Positions 33,702 through 43,265 of a stretch of DNA of 64,000 bases are shown in pieces; position 1 is the stretch's first letter, and the number at the start of each line of letters is the position of its first letter. The translations under genes were made by a program, and so were the position numbers. The notes beneath the pieces were generated by a model. It saw only the letters and a program-made list of their open reading frames with translations. It was not told where the DNA came from and searched no databases. The stretch is from Candidatus Haliotispira prima (lineage in GTDB: Bacteria > Spirochaetota > Spirochaetia > SP-2023): NCBI GenBank assembly GCA_029867005.1, contig CP123443.1, forward strand, positions 558,001-622,000, written 5' to 3'.

Positions 33702-34856
33702 ATGTTTGTACCACCTCGGCAGGAACGGCCGGGAGCCGTTTTTTTTAGGCACTTGAGGGCTGTTATCGGAGCGGCTTTGCTTCTGTTGTCGGTTTCTTGT
33801 TACAGCAGCCCGTTTCGGGAAGAGACCACGCGGACTTTGGCCGGAGCGGGTAAGCGATATTACGCATTGCAGGTCAAGTTTGGACCGAGTTTGCAGCGGT
33901 TCTTTGGACGGCTGGGCTGCAACTATAATTCGACGGAATCATGGACCGTATATTTCAGCCGCGACCCGGATAGCTATCGGTTCTCCGAGGGACAGCATCT
34001 GCCGGACTTTGGAGTCATGAGGCGAATCAGCGATCTGAAATTGTTTCTGCCCCGTGGGGTCTACTTGTTGGATGACTATTATAAAGCGGGTGCCTACGGG
34101 ATGTTTCCCGTCATTACCTCATTGAAAATCAGGAATTACAGGCTGACTCGGAAAGAGCAGGCATTTATTGAATTGCAGCAGGGAGACATCCGGCCCGAAG
34201 GTCTTCCTGTGGCTGAGCCGGCGGATGCAGATGCGGAGCCTCAAATAGAGACAGAAGCAGAAGCAGAGGGACCAAATCTGGCCGCGTTGCCCGAGGTGGT
34301 TAATGAGTCCGGCTTGGTCAGGCAGAAGAGAGTCCGGAAGAATCAAAAGCCGCTTTCCTACCCAAATGTGCCGAAACGGAATTTTCGCCCCCTTCAGCGG
34401 GCGAAGCTCGGACCCAGATTCTTAAATTATTTGTTGATGGTAGGAGCCGATAAGAGAGCCGGCGGCAGCCGGATGGAATTGTGGCACCTGCCGGTGCTTC
34501 TTCCGGATTCAAACGCACCCTTCCAATACTTGGGGGAACTGGAAATTGACTTGCTGCCTCTGGCCGGAAGGGCGGAGAGTCTGCGTCTAAATTATCTGGG
34601 GCAGGGGAACTTGGTTTTTCGGGTAAGGGACAACTTGCCCTATTGGAAGCCCCACCTTGACGAATGGTTGAGGGGTCTCCACCCGGAACCGGTCTCTCGG
34701 CGGCCGGGCGGGCGGCTGGAAACAAAGAGATGGAAGACAGGGGTGAGATCCATATTTTTCACAAATCTGCTGCAAGTTGTTGCGAATGAAATACCGAATC
34801 GGCGTTATCCCTACGTCAGAATGTATTTTCATGACAGGCCGGAATGTCAGTTTTAA
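33702..34856 (+). CDS. Lipoprotein, unknown function
   Basis: The ATG at 33702, preceded by a G-rich GGGGG, gives 384 residues with a lipoprotein signal ending in LLSVSC (about residue 33). The body is beta-rich in its first part (RYYALQVKFGPSLQRFF, WTVYFSRDPDSYRF). An acidic Ala/Glu/Pro linker (about residues 170-200, AEPADADAEPQIETEAEAEG) follows. A second folded part has PYVRMYFHDRPECQF at the end. I recognise no family. A longer frame from 33594 starts inside the palindrome and is unlikely. Confidence 0.6.
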   Translation: MFVPPRQERPGAVFFRHLRAVIGAALLLLSVSCYSSPFREETTRTLAGAGKRYYALQVKFGPSLQRFFGRLGCNYNSTESWTVYFSRDPDSYRFSEGQHLPDFGVMRRISDLKLFLPRGVYLLDDYYKAGAYGMFPVITSLKIRNYRLTRKEQAFIELQQGDIRPEGLPVAEPADADAEPQIETEAEAEGPNLAALPEVVNESGLVRQKRVRKNQKPLSYPNVPKRNFRPLQRAKLGPRFLNYLLMVGADKRAGGSRMELWHLPVLLPDSNAPFQYLGELEIDLLPLAGRAESLRLNYLGQGNLVFRVRDNLPYWKPHLDEWLRGLHPEPVSRRPGGRLETKRWKTGVRSIFFTNLLQVVANEIPNRRYPYVRMYFHDRPECQF

Positions 34857-34981
34857 GAGTGCTTCATAGGCACTTTGCGGTGGGACTTTAAGGGCACTTT
34901 AAAGACTCTTTAAAGGCTTTTGGCAGAAAAGAGTTGCGGTTCTTGACTCTTTCGGGGAAAATTGCATAATGCGCCTTGCTT

Positions 34982-35054
34982 TCCTCTGTAGCTCAGTTGG
35001 TAGAGCAGGTGGCTGTTAACCACTTTGTCGGGGGTTCAAGTCCCTCCGGAGGAG
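34982..35054 (+). tRNA. tRNA-Asn (anticodon GTT)
   Basis: The 73-nt sequence folds as a cloverleaf: acceptor TCCTCTG with CGGAGGA, D-arm GCTCAGTTGGTAGAGC, anticodon loop CTGTTAA with anticodon GTT, and T-arm GGGGGTTCAAGTCCCTC. The discriminator base is G. The CCA end is not encoded. Confidence 0.95.
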
Positions 35055-35067
35055 CTTAAGTAAACAA

Positions 35068-35130
35068 GCGAAACAAAAACGGGTAGAGACGGAAGTGCCG
35101 CACTTTCGCTTCTACCCGTTTTTGTTTCGC
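35068..35130. terminator. Bidirectional terminator-like inverted repeat after tRNA-Asn
   Basis: Two 20-bp arms (GCGAAACAAAAACGGGTAGA at 35068-35087 and its exact complement at 35111-35130) enclose a smaller hairpin GAAGTGCCGCACTTT. Each arm supplies a T-rich stretch to the opposite orientation. It ends the tRNA transcript and may also shield the minus-strand gene. Confidence 0.75.
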
Positions 35131-35172
35131 TTTGCTTCGTCTGGGCTTTTGTCTTACTTGTTCACCAGTCTT

Positions 35173-35214
35173 CCCGTGATGATCCCCCGGCCTTAGCCGG
35201 GGGATCATCACGGG
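35173..35214. terminator. Perfect 18-bp hairpin after the HD-GYP gene
   Basis: CCCGTGATGATCCCCCGG (35173-35190) and its exact complement (35197-35214) enclose CCTTAG. It sits 6 bp beyond the stop of the minus-strand gene. There is no T-run, so it may act as an mRNA end stabiliser or a rho-dependent signal. Confidence 0.65.
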
Positions 35215-35220
35215 CGGGAA

Positions 35221-36402
35221 TTATTTTTGGCTCTGTTGGCTCTGCAACTTGGCAATAATAGGGGCAATGCCCTTGTACGAAAGAGGCTGGGCCACTCGGA
35301 TTTTATCGTTGGTCTGTATTACCGTGCTCTCTTTGATTAACTTGCGGTTCGAGTCCAATACAACTTGGATAAGGGGCAGTCTTGGGTCTCTCTCATTGTT
35401 GCGCAGCACGCGCCCAATGGCCCCATTGTTTAGTGAAACATAACTCCCGACAGGATAGAGCGATAGCAGTCTGACCAACAGTTTGACCAGCTCTGCATCG
35501 TAGTGGATATTGGCCCCTTTCATCAGGGTCAGCAAGGCGGAGTGGGCCATGCGGGATTCACGGAACTGTTGATCCGTGGTCATGGCAACGTAAGAACAAA
35601 CCAAGCCGATGTAGCGACCAAAGTCCAATATCTCGTTATTGGCAACGCCATAGGGGTAGCCTGAGCCATCGAGCCGTTCGTGGTGTTGCAATATGCCTTC
35701 GGCGACTTCTGAGGGGAAGTTATACTGTTTGAGCATGTTCAGGCCCTCATGAACATGGGATTTTTGCAGCTGAAATTCCTGTGGTGTCAGACGTTTGTTC
35801 CGGTCGATCATGTTGGTAAATTTGATTAGTCCGACTTCGTGGAGCAGGGCGGAAAGGGCCAGGTTCATGAGACGGTGCTGGGGCATTTTGGCTGCGTTAG
35901 CCAAGGCTACGGTCAGGATGAAGGAATTGACCGAATGAATTTCAATATAACTGCCCTTCGTTTGAAATTCCTGAAACCGCAGAATCGAGAAATCCATGCG
36001 GCGAATACTTTCGATCATTTGTCTGAGTGAATTCAGCGGTTCGCCGACAGTGAAACGTTGCTGTCTGCGAATGGTCTGGTAGCAGGTCGAGACAAAGTTG
36101 CTGATTTGCTGGTGCAGGGCTTCGGCCTCGCGCATATCGGCAATGTCCCTTTGCATAATGTCCAGGCTGTCACTGAGGGCGGAGCCCGCAAGGGCAGAGA
36201 TGCCTTCCGGGCCTGTTATCGTGCTGTCACGCAGTTCCGGTGTCTCAATTTTCCAAGTCCGGAAGATTTCCATATCTTCTTCCGTAATCGGGGTATCCCG
36301 TGGATGGATGAGGAAGTCATCGTAGTATAAATCACGGTCAAATTTTTGATTGACAGAAATTTTGAAAAGGGGAATTCGTTGTATTTTTGTATTGTCAGCC
36401 AT
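35221..36402 (-). CDS. HD-GYP-like protein with HE instead of HD
   Basis: HD-GYP proteins hydrolyse cyclic di-GMP. The 393-residue protein has an N-terminal region of about 140 residues without a recognised domain. The HD-GYP fold follows, with the signature HHERLDGSGYP intact at residues 240-250. The metal-binding HD dyad reads H188-E189 (LLHEVGLIKF), a change that may weaken or alter metal binding. A C-terminal small beta domain (YPVGSYVSLNNGAIGRV) is typical of this family. No membrane span is seen. It could be a cyclic di-GMP phosphodiesterase or only a sensor. Confidence 0.75.
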   Translation of the reverse strand: MADNTKIQRIPLFKISVNQKFDRDLYYDDFLIHPRDTPITEEDMEIFRTWKIETPELRDSTITGPEGISALAGSALSDSLDIMQRDIADMREAEALHQQISNFVSTCYQTIRRQQRFTVGEPLNSLRQMIESIRRMDFSILRFQEFQTKGSYIEIHSVNSFILTVALANAAKMPQHRLMNLALSALLHEVGLIKFTNMIDRNKRLTPQEFQLQKSHVHEGLNMLKQYNFPSEVAEGILQHHERLDGSGYPYGVANNEILDFGRYIGLVCSYVAMTTDQQFRESRMAHSALLTLMKGANIHYDAELVKLLVRLLSLYPVGSYVSLNNGAIGRVLRNNERDPRLPLIQVVLDSNRKLIKESTVIQTNDKIRVAQPLSYKGIAPIIAKLQSQQSQK

Positions 36403-36489
36403 TCCTTGATTTCCTAAACTGATAGTCAGAGTTTGAGCGCAACCGGTAATTGCTTCGTGCTGCTGCGGGTTGTGTCCTGGGGGGGAACA

Positions 36490-37803
36490 TTGACTCTGCG
36501 TAAACTACTGATAGGCTTTAATCTCAGCCTATTCTCGACTTTGCTTTTCAGCATAGCGTTGCCGTTTGGGTTACTGGGCAACAATGTTTTCGAGTACTTC
36601 CGCCACAACGTATTTGGTATCGGCATAATGCTGTTGAGCTTTATAGCTATCAACGTCTATTTCTCCTATAATTGGTCTTTGTTTAGTTATTTAGAGAAAG
36701 GTGACTGGTATAGTTTACTCGGTTTATTGCGGACAAACATTTTTGAGAAAAAGAAATATAACAGAAAACAGATCTCTTATTTTATTGAAGTAGCAATACA
36801 GTTAAATAATTTAGAACTCCTGCGAGAACTATTCGAGGAATTACAGGCGCGTGCCGGCCTCCCGGAAAAGTTCTCTTACGTGCATGGGCCTTGGAACCCT
36901 ACAGAGAATACAACCAAGATATGGAAATGGCAGAGTGCCGGCAAGGGCGGAAAGGCCGGAAAATGGTCAAGTGTAAAGTGGTGGTGGAAAAATCGCAAGA
37001 ATTACAGGCTTGGACGCAATGCACGCAAGTGTCTGTGCGAATACGCCATTGAGTTTGGTCTGCCGTATTTGATTGATGATCCGGGCCATGAAAGCGAAGT
37101 GTATTTTGGTGATTTGCGTGATTTCACCGCGTTTCAGCAGAAGCGTTATGTGCATAAGTACAAGTGGGCCGAGCTGTTTTATGCGATAGCACTTCTGGTC
37201 CAGGGCAAAGTAAAATATGCCGCGCATTTCCTGGAACAGCTTTTGGTGAACCAGCCTTCGGAAACATCGCAGGAACTGCGATGGCCCAAATACCGGGACT
37301 CGGAGACCGAGGCCCGGGGTCATGCATCTGCGGCCCGTTTCGAGCCGGGCCGGGCCGAGGGCGGCCCCGGCGTTGCCATCTTTAGCAGACTGAAGGCTTG
37401 GCGACGGCTGCGTGAAGATGCTCTGTTACAGTTGGTCAGTATTCAGTTGCTGGAAGACTTGCAGGGGAACCCGGAACCGGAGAGGGGAGCCGGCTCCGAG
37501 GAAGCGGAGGCTTCCGGTTCGGGCCGTCCCGGCCCGGACAATGCAGACAATGAAGATGGTTTTGTCGTGGACCGGAAATTGATTGATCTGCGGCGGGCAG
37601 AAATACAGAAGATATACGATTCTCCGAAACACTGGTCTTCTTATTTGGTCAAAGAACAAAACCAGAATATTGCCATTACGATGATTCGTCAGCTAATCAG
37701 TTCTGCCTATGAGCAGCAGTTGCGGCCCGCCCACCAAGCCTATCTTGCCGGGTCGGAGTCTCGCAACAAGGCCGGCAAGCCGGCCTTGAATCCACAGCCT
37801 TGA
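36490..37803 (+). CDS. Membrane-anchored hypothetical protein, TPR-like
   Basis: The TTG at 36490, preceded by GGGGG, gives 437 residues; a longer frame from 36433 lacks a good ribosome site. Two hydrophobic segments lie near the N-terminus (about residues 6-30 and 42-65, HNVFGIGIMLLSFIAINVYFSY). The rest is helical and charged, with alpha-repeat character (YFIEVAIQLNNLELLRELFEELQ, WAELFYAIALLVQGKVKYAAHFLEQLL). A low-complexity Glu/Gly/Ser linker lies at about 340-370. I recognise no family. It starts divergently from the HD-GYP-like gene. Confidence 0.55.
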   Translation: MTLRKLLIGFNLSLFSTLLFSIALPFGLLGNNVFEYFRHNVFGIGIMLLSFIAINVYFSYNWSLFSYLEKGDWYSLLGLLRTNIFEKKKYNRKQISYFIEVAIQLNNLELLRELFEELQARAGLPEKFSYVHGPWNPTENTTKIWKWQSAGKGGKAGKWSSVKWWWKNRKNYRLGRNARKCLCEYAIEFGLPYLIDDPGHESEVYFGDLRDFTAFQQKRYVHKYKWAELFYAIALLVQGKVKYAAHFLEQLLVNQPSETSQELRWPKYRDSETEARGHASAARFEPGRAEGGPGVAIFSRLKAWRRLREDALLQLVSIQLLEDLQGNPEPERGAGSEEAEASGSGRPGPDNADNEDGFVVDRKLIDLRRAEIQKIYDSPKHWSSYLVKEQNQNIAITMIRQLISSAYEQQLRPAHQAYLAGSESRNKAGKPALNPQP

Positions 37804-37916
37804 ATCCACAGCTCTGGGTCTTTACGGCCCTGGGCCTTTGAAGCTTTTTCGGTCTTCAGCCATAGCTTTGGTCCCGGTTTCGGTCCCGGCTACGGCTTTG
37901 GAGACAGTCGGCGGGC

Positions 37917-38819
37917 TTAATTCAGGCGAATCTGAAATGTACAAGAAAATTCTTCGCCGGGTTGGAGCTCTTGGTTGCCCTCGCGCTCGCGCAAGTCGGT
38001 ACTGCTGCCCAGTGTTGCGGTGACACCGTACCACGGTTCGATGCAGAGGTATGGTTGGGAAGATTGCAAATAGGTCCAGAGAGTGCAGTAGGGAAAGCCG
38101 GCAAAGGAGATGTCGGCTTTGCGCTCGTCTTTGGGACTTCGGATGGTAATGCGCTTAGAGGCCAGATTTTTGAAGATAATGGAACCATCGGCGAAAAAAC
38201 TGTGCTCCAGAGCCAATTTGCGGTTTTGTGTGCGGAACGGCACTGTTTCACCGCTCAGGGGGCCGGCGGCCGTTTGCAGGTAGCGCACCGTATCTTCTTC
38301 TTTTTCAAATTCCAGCTCGTAGTCGTTGAAACTCAGGCCCGGCTTGATTGGCACCCGAAAAGCGGTATGGCTGCCGACCGCGAAGGGCATTGTCCGGTCC
38401 CGGTGCGGGGCATCCGGGTTGGGTTTGTGGACGACACGGTAGCTGCATTCCAGCTCCTCGCCGCGAATGCGGTAGCCCGCCTCCAAGATAAAGGCAAAGG
38501 GGTATTGTTCCAGACTCTGCGGGCTCTCTTCCAAACGAAAGAGTATGGAATCGCTGTCTGTTTTGACCGGTTGCCAAGCAGCCCGGCGGGCAAAGCCGTG
38601 CTGGGGCATCTGATAGGTTTGGCCGTCCAGTTGGTATTCTCCGTCCAGGAGTGGCCCGATGATCGGAAACAGGACCGGAGCCCGGCCATTCCAAGTCTCC
38701 GGATTGCCGGGCCAGAGGTATTCTGTATTGGAGTCCAAGCGTTTCATCGAACAGAGTTCGGCACCCAATTGGTCGATTTCGACAGAGAGCAAGTCGTTTT
38801 GTATTTTATATTTGGCCAT
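37917..38819 (-). CDS. Aldose 1-epimerase family protein (LacX-like)
   Basis: The ATG at 38819, preceded by AAAGGA, gives 300 residues. It matches the galactose-mutarotase fold: IDQLGAELCSMKR (about 15-27), LWPGNPETWNGRAPVLFPIIGPL (about 34-56), MPQHGFARRAAW with the catalytic-type His, and a C-terminal CIEPWYGVTATLG with the catalytic Glu. It would interconvert anomers of a hexose or hexose phosphate; the LacX-type length fits a broad or unknown specificity. It is the last ordinary gene before the lipoprotein island. Confidence 0.82.
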   Translation of the reverse strand: MAKYKIQNDLLSVEIDQLGAELCSMKRLDSNTEYLWPGNPETWNGRAPVLFPIIGPLLDGEYQLDGQTYQMPQHGFARRAAWQPVKTDSDSILFRLEESPQSLEQYPFAFILEAGYRIRGEELECSYRVVHKPNPDAPHRDRTMPFAVGSHTAFRVPIKPGLSFNDYELEFEKEEDTVRYLQTAAGPLSGETVPFRTQNRKLALEHSFFADGSIIFKNLASKRITIRSPKDERKADISFAGFPYCTLWTYLQSSQPYLCIEPWYGVTATLGSSTDLREREGNQELQPGEEFSCTFQIRLN

Positions 38820-38924
38820 AGAACAAATCCTTTTTTTATGGTCTGCCTGTCGGAAACAACAGGCAGGAAATGCTCTAAGAGAATAAAGCAAAGCTCCCCC
38901 CAAATGCAAGCCAGACCATTTATG

Positions 38925-39020
38925 ATTCCCCTCCTTGGAGGGGCAGGGGTGGTCATTCCCCTCCAAGGCCCCCTTGCCAAGGTTCGACAGGCTCACCTAC
39001 CATTCGACAGGCTCACCTAT
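38925..39020. repeat. Intergenic repeat cluster upstream of locus A
   Basis: It contains a TCCCCTCCTTGGAGGGG hairpin repeat and two copies of TTCGACAGGCTCACC. The same pieces recur in the other gaps of the lipoprotein island. They occupy the space before the locus A promoter. Confidence 0.8.
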
Positions 39021-39027
39021 CTGCCCC

Positions 39028-39056
39028 TTGTCAAAACCCCTAAACGAGTATAGAAT
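39028..39056 (+). promoter_or_regulatory. Promoter, locus A
   Basis: TTGTCA and TAGAAT are separated by 17 bp, the weakest version of the promoter conserved in the island. The leader ATG lies 70 bp downstream. Confidence 0.7.
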
Positions 39057-39125
39057 CAACCCGCAAGCGCGCTTTGTCCATTTAGCTATTTTCGCATTTG
39101 CCCATTCTCTCAGAGGAGCACCCCC

Positions 39126-40270
39126 ATGAAAAAACGAGACACGATATTGACTGACATCGGTATAAACACTACAATATCCAATATCCAATATCCAATATCC
39201 AATATCATACTACTTTAAAAAACAGGCATTTACTTAGACTCTCTACAAACCGTCCTAAACCTTTTTATTCATTTCCCTTTCGTCTTTTACCCTTCCTTTT
39301 TCTGTCCGTTTTCGGTCTGCCTCTGCTTGCCTGCGCCCCGCTGTCCGACAATACTCCGGCGGCACCTCGATATGCGGTCTCCTTCCCTTACATAGGGCCA
39401 AATGAACTTACTTTTTCCATAACCAGTGAATTAGAGGGAGAGACAGAGTTTACATTTGGGATTTCTGCGGCTGCAACCACAACCCTTCCGGCTCAATTAG
39501 GCAAAGGTTATATCGAGCGTACCCTGACAAAAGGCGTAAGCAGAGAAGTTTTTATGGCCCATTTGAATACCATACCCGATGACCTAAACATGCTCACAGC
39601 CGATCACCTTCTGAAAGAGAACACGACGTATTACCTCAATATTTACCAAGGCAGAGAATCCGTATTACAAAAATCTTTCACCACCGCCAAGTTTGCTACT
39701 TTGTCCACTTTGGAAAGAAGGCAAGGGGCGAACAATATCGGCATTCATTCTTGGGATCAATATTTCCCCTCCAATGGAGCTGTGAGAGCTACCGGCAGGG
39801 GTACTGTTTCCACACCCAAAACAAGCACAGAAAAAATTTCACTCAAAAGTATAGAAGTGAAAAAGGGGGAGTACTTAATATTTCCAATAAGGGTCGTAAT
39901 ACCGATATTGGCAGAACCTTCACCAATTACCTCAGCAGAAGAAGCAGAAATTTATTTATTTCAGGTTAAGGCTTTTAATGGAGGTGGCTATGAACCCATA
40001 TTTTCTTACTTTACAGGTACTAATCCACCTACAATTGGAGATAATAGCACTGGTATGAACAGCACAACAATTTGTTTGGAAACAAGTCAAACGAAATCCG
40101 TTAATTTTGATGCCTACTTAAGCTGTATCATTACCATACCCATATCTGATCCGGCAACTGAAGATAATTTTACGACAGGTAATCTTGACTTAGAGCTTGT
40201 GAGTCAACTCAATGCCGCAAAATATATTGGTAAACAGATAGTAATAAACGTACAATTAATGACCAGGTAA
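39126..40270 (+). CDS. Phase-OFF lipoprotein, family 1 (locus A)
   Basis: The leader ATG at 39126 (after AGAGGAG) reads MKKRDTILTDIGINTT, enters the heptamer array and stops at TAA shortly after it. The lipoprotein frame (two out of three) is open from the array through a signal peptide ending in LLAC and an intact body of about 320 residues. The frames would join if one repeat were gained or two lost, giving 383 residues. The body is beta-rich and about 85% like locus B. The intact body argues against a dead gene. Its function is unknown, probably surface exposed. Confidence 0.75.
39172..39206 (+). repeat. CAATATC heptamer array, locus A, 5 copies
   Basis: Five perfect units lie between the leader ATG and the signal peptide. 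The array sits inside the coding region in the ON register. The tract after it is CATACTACTTTAA. Confidence 0.95.
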
Positions 40271-40530
40271 TACATATTTGTTCAGTGCCGGTCGTCCTAG
40301 GCCGACACTGAACCGTTGCCTGATTTAAGAGAGGTTCGACAGGCTCACCTACCATTCTCCCCCCTCGGAGGGGCGTGGTAGGTCAAATTCCCCTCCTTCG
40401 GAGGGGCAGGGGTGGTTAATTCCCCTCCCTTGGCAGAGGGGGACTAATATAGGGGTGGTGGCCCTGCTACCCCCTCTAAGACCCAGCCTTGTCAAGGTTC
40501 GCGACAAGGTCACCCAGCCCTTGGAACCTG
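40271..40530. repeat. Intergenic region after locus A with hairpin and repeats
   Basis: GTTCAGTG (40280-40287) and CACTGAAC (40306-40313) form a terminator-like hairpin. It is followed by GAGGTTCGACAGGCTCACC, two CCCCTCC...GGAGGGG elements and a degenerate TTCGCGACAAGGTCACC copy. No gene is present. Confidence 0.7.
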
Positions 40531-40533
40531 CCC

Positions 40534-40562
40534 TTGCCAAAACCCCTAAACGAGTATACAAT
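40534..40562 (+). promoter_or_regulatory. Promoter, locus B
   Basis: TTGCCA and TACAAT are spaced by 17 bp, the consensus form in the island. Confidence 0.75.
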
Positions 40563-40607
40563 CAAGCTACAGATTCACTTTATCCATTCTCTCAGAGGAG
40601 CACCCCC

Positions 40608-41758
40608 ATGAAAAAACGAAACCAGGTATTGACTAATATCGGCATAAACACTACAATATCCAATATCCAATATCCAATATCCAATATCACACTACTTTAG
40701 AAAACAGGCATTTACTTAGACTCCCTGCAAACCGTTATAAACCTCTTTATTCACTTCTCTTTCGTCTTTTACCCTTCCTTTTTCTGTCCGTTCTCGGTCT
40801 GTTTCTGCTTGCCTGTGTCCCGATCTCTGACGGCAGCGAGAACCCCCCGGCATCCAAGTATGCGGTCTCCTTCCCTTACATAGGGCCAAATGAACTTACT
40901 TTTTCCATAACCAGTGAATTAGAGGGTGAGGTGGAGTTTACGTTTGGGATTTCTGCGGCTGTAACGACAACCCTTCCGGCTCAATTAGGTAAAGGTTATA
41001 TCAAGCGTACCCTGACAAAAGGCGTAGGGAGAGAAGTCTTTATGGCTCATTTGAACACCATACCGGACGACTTAAATACACTCACAGCCGACCACTTTAT
41101 GAAAGAGAATACGACGTATTACCTCCATATTTACCAAGGCAGAGAATTAGCATCACAAAAATCTTTCACAACTGCCAAGTTTACAACCTTGTCCACGTCA
41201 GAAAGAAGGCAGGGGGCGAACAATATAGGCATTCATTCCCGGGATGAATATTTCCCCTCCAATGGAGCTGTGATAGCTACCGGCAGGGGTACTGTTTCCA
41301 CACCCAAAACAAGTACAGAAGTTAGTTCCCCGAAGAAGATAGAAGTAAAAAAGGAGGAGTATTTGATACTTCCAATGAGGGTTGTGGTTCCGATATTGGC
41401 AGAACCCTCACTAATTACCTCAGCAGAAGAATCAGAAATTTTTTTATTTCAAGCTAAGGCTTTCAATGGAAATGGCCAAGAACCCATATTTTCTTATCTC
41501 GGAATTACTAATCCACCTACAATTGGAGATAATAGCACTGGTATGAACAGTACAACAATTTGTTTAGAAATAAGTCAAACGAAGTCCGTTAATTTTGATG
41601 CCTACTTAAGCTGTATTATTACCATACCCATATCTGATCCGGCAGCTGAAGATAATTTTACAACAGGTAATCTTATGTTAGAGTTTACGAACCAACTCAA
41701 TGCGGCAAAATATATTGGTACACAGAGCGTAGCAAACGTACAATTAATTACCAGGTAA
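40608..41758 (+). CDS. Phase-OFF lipoprotein, family 1 (locus B)
   Basis: The leader MKKRNQVLTNIGINTT from ATG 40608 runs into five heptamers and stops at TAG. The lipoprotein frame is open through the signal LFLSVLGLFLLAC and a body closely similar to locus A (shared MAHLNTIPDDLN, NNIGIHS, TGRGTVSTPKTSTE). One repeat gained or two lost would give a 385-residue lipoprotein. A and B are recent tandem duplicates covering leader, body and flanks. Confidence 0.75.
40654..40688 (+). repeat. CAATATC heptamer array, locus B, 5 copies
   Basis: Five perfect units are followed by ACACTACTTTAG, in which the TAG ends the leader frame. Confidence 0.95.
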
Positions 41759-41800
41759 CACACATCTGCTCCGTGCCGGCGGTTTTAGAGAGGTTCGGTA

Positions 41801-42112
41801 TTCCCCTCCTTCGGAGGGGCAGGGGTGGTCATTCCCCTCCCTTGGAGGGGCAGGGGTGGTTATTCCCCTCCTTCGGAGGGGCCAGGGGTGGTCATTCCCC
41901 TCCTTCGGAGGGGCAGGGGTGGTCATTCCCCTCCTTCGGAGGGGCAGGGGTGGTCATTCCCCTCCTTCGGAGGGGCAGGGGTGGTTATTCCCCTCCTTCG
42001 GAGGGGCCAGGGGTGGTCATTCCCCTCCTTCGGAGGGGCAGGGGTGGTCATTCCCCTCCTTCGGAGGGGCAGGGGTGGTCATTCCCCTCCTTCGGAGGGG
42101 CAGGGGTGGTTA
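41801..42112. repeat. Ten-unit 31-32 bp hairpin tandem array
   Basis: Ten head-to-tail units of type ATTCCCCTCCTTCGGAGGGG followed by CAGGGGTGGTC. Each contains CCCCTCC-TTCG-GGAGGGG, a perfect 7-bp stem with a TTCG tetraloop. Units 3-6 and 7-10 repeat the same order of small variants (GCC, GC, GC, GC-TT), which shows a duplication of a four-unit block. All frames are open, so the long frames here are artefacts. It lies between loci B and C. Confidence 0.92.
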
Positions 42113-42155
42113 ATATAGGGGTAGTGCCCGACCTAGCTCCCTCTAATTACCCCCC

Positions 42156-42184
42156 TTGCCAAATCCCCTAAATGAACATGCAAT
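42156..42184 (+). promoter_or_regulatory. Promoter, locus C
   Basis: TTGCCA and TGCAAT are spaced by 17 bp. The -10 deviates from the island consensus by one base. Confidence 0.65.
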
Positions 42185-42237
42185 AAATCTGCAAACGCAC
42201 TTTGCCCATTTTCTTATTTAGTCAGAGAAGCACCCCC

Positions 42238-43265
42238 ATGAAAAAACGAAACCAGATATTGACTGATATCGGCATAAACACTACAATATCCAATATCCAA
42301 TATCCAATATCCAATATCACACTACTTTAGAAAACAAGCATTTATTTCAACCCCCTGCAAACCGTCCTAAACCTCTTTATTCACTTCCCTTTCGTCTTTT
42401 ATCCTTCCTTTTTCTGTCCGTTCTCGGTCTGTCTCTGCTTGCCTGTACGCCGCTGTCTGACGCTAAAGATCCGGCAGCCAAACCCGCCGATATTTCCTTT
42501 TCCGTCACTGCCGTGGCTTCTTCTGTACAATTCGAGGTAACCAGCGTTCCGGCTGTTACAGATGTGGGGGCTGTTATCCGCTTGGCTGGGGAGTCCGCTC
42601 CCACTCAGGCGGAAGCCCAAGCGAGCAAAGGATATGTCAGTCTGAGTATAGAGGCGGGCAGCACCCGCAAATTCAGTATTAGCCAACATTACGGCAGCAA
42701 CTTTCCGGATGGCTTTACTCTGGCCGATGTCCTTACTCCAAATGTCCAATACAAACTGTATCTGTATATGCCCTCGGCTATTGATTTAGGCCAAACCAAA
42801 ATTCAAGGCGGAGTGATTCAGGAGGACAGAGTTGAAATTTCTTTTACCACCGCGAGTTTACCCACAGTGGGGGATACTGTCTGGAGCGAGAAGTTCGCAG
42901 CCAAAGAATATGTAGCCAGTCTAAATGAATACCATTTTATGGAAAATCAAACGGGTGTCATTGTACTTTACTTTGAAGAGCCCTATATACCTTTTCTTCG
43001 GCAGATTACCTCTGATCTGGATGGGACCGTTCGACAGGTTGGTCGCTACTATCCCAGTTTAAATCCCGTATCAACACCGGGAGCTGATGCTTATTTCAAT
43101 AGTGGGTTAGTGGAGGGTTATCCCTCTGGCGCAACGAGCCAAACATTCTATCTGATTGCGGCAGACAAAGAGGCTACGCCTATTCTTCAGGGTCTGCTAA
43201 AAAGTTCTGTGACGCCTCCCAGTGGACCTAGTTATTACACGATAACGCCCATATTTCGCTATTAG
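42238..43265 (+). CDS. Phase-OFF lipoprotein, family 2 (locus C)
   Basis: The leader from ATG 42238 (MKKRNQILTDIGINTT) stops at TAG after five heptamers. The lipoprotein frame runs open through LSVLGLSLLAC and a body typical of family 2: GAVIRLAGESAPT, KFSISQHYGSNF, GFTLADVL, YKLYLYMPS and EISFTTASLP. One repeat gained or two lost gives 344 residues. The body resembles locus E closely although the leaders differ. Confidence 0.75.
42284..42318 (+). repeat. CAATATC heptamer array, locus C, 5 copies
   Basis: Five perfect units, followed by ACACTACTTTAG as in locus B. Confidence 0.95.

Noticed and set aside
37962..39053. 363-codon plus-strand frame
   Set aside because: It is the antisense of the aldose-epimerase-like gene, which has clear family motifs, and runs on into intergenic repeats.
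39172..39206. CRISPR array
   Set aside because: The tandem 7-bp units have no spacers and no cas genes are nearby.
41773..42171. Open frames encoding a repeated RRGRGGHSPPSEGQG peptide
   Set aside because: They come from the 31-bp hairpin array, which is open in several frames because of its composition; no start site or family supports a protein.
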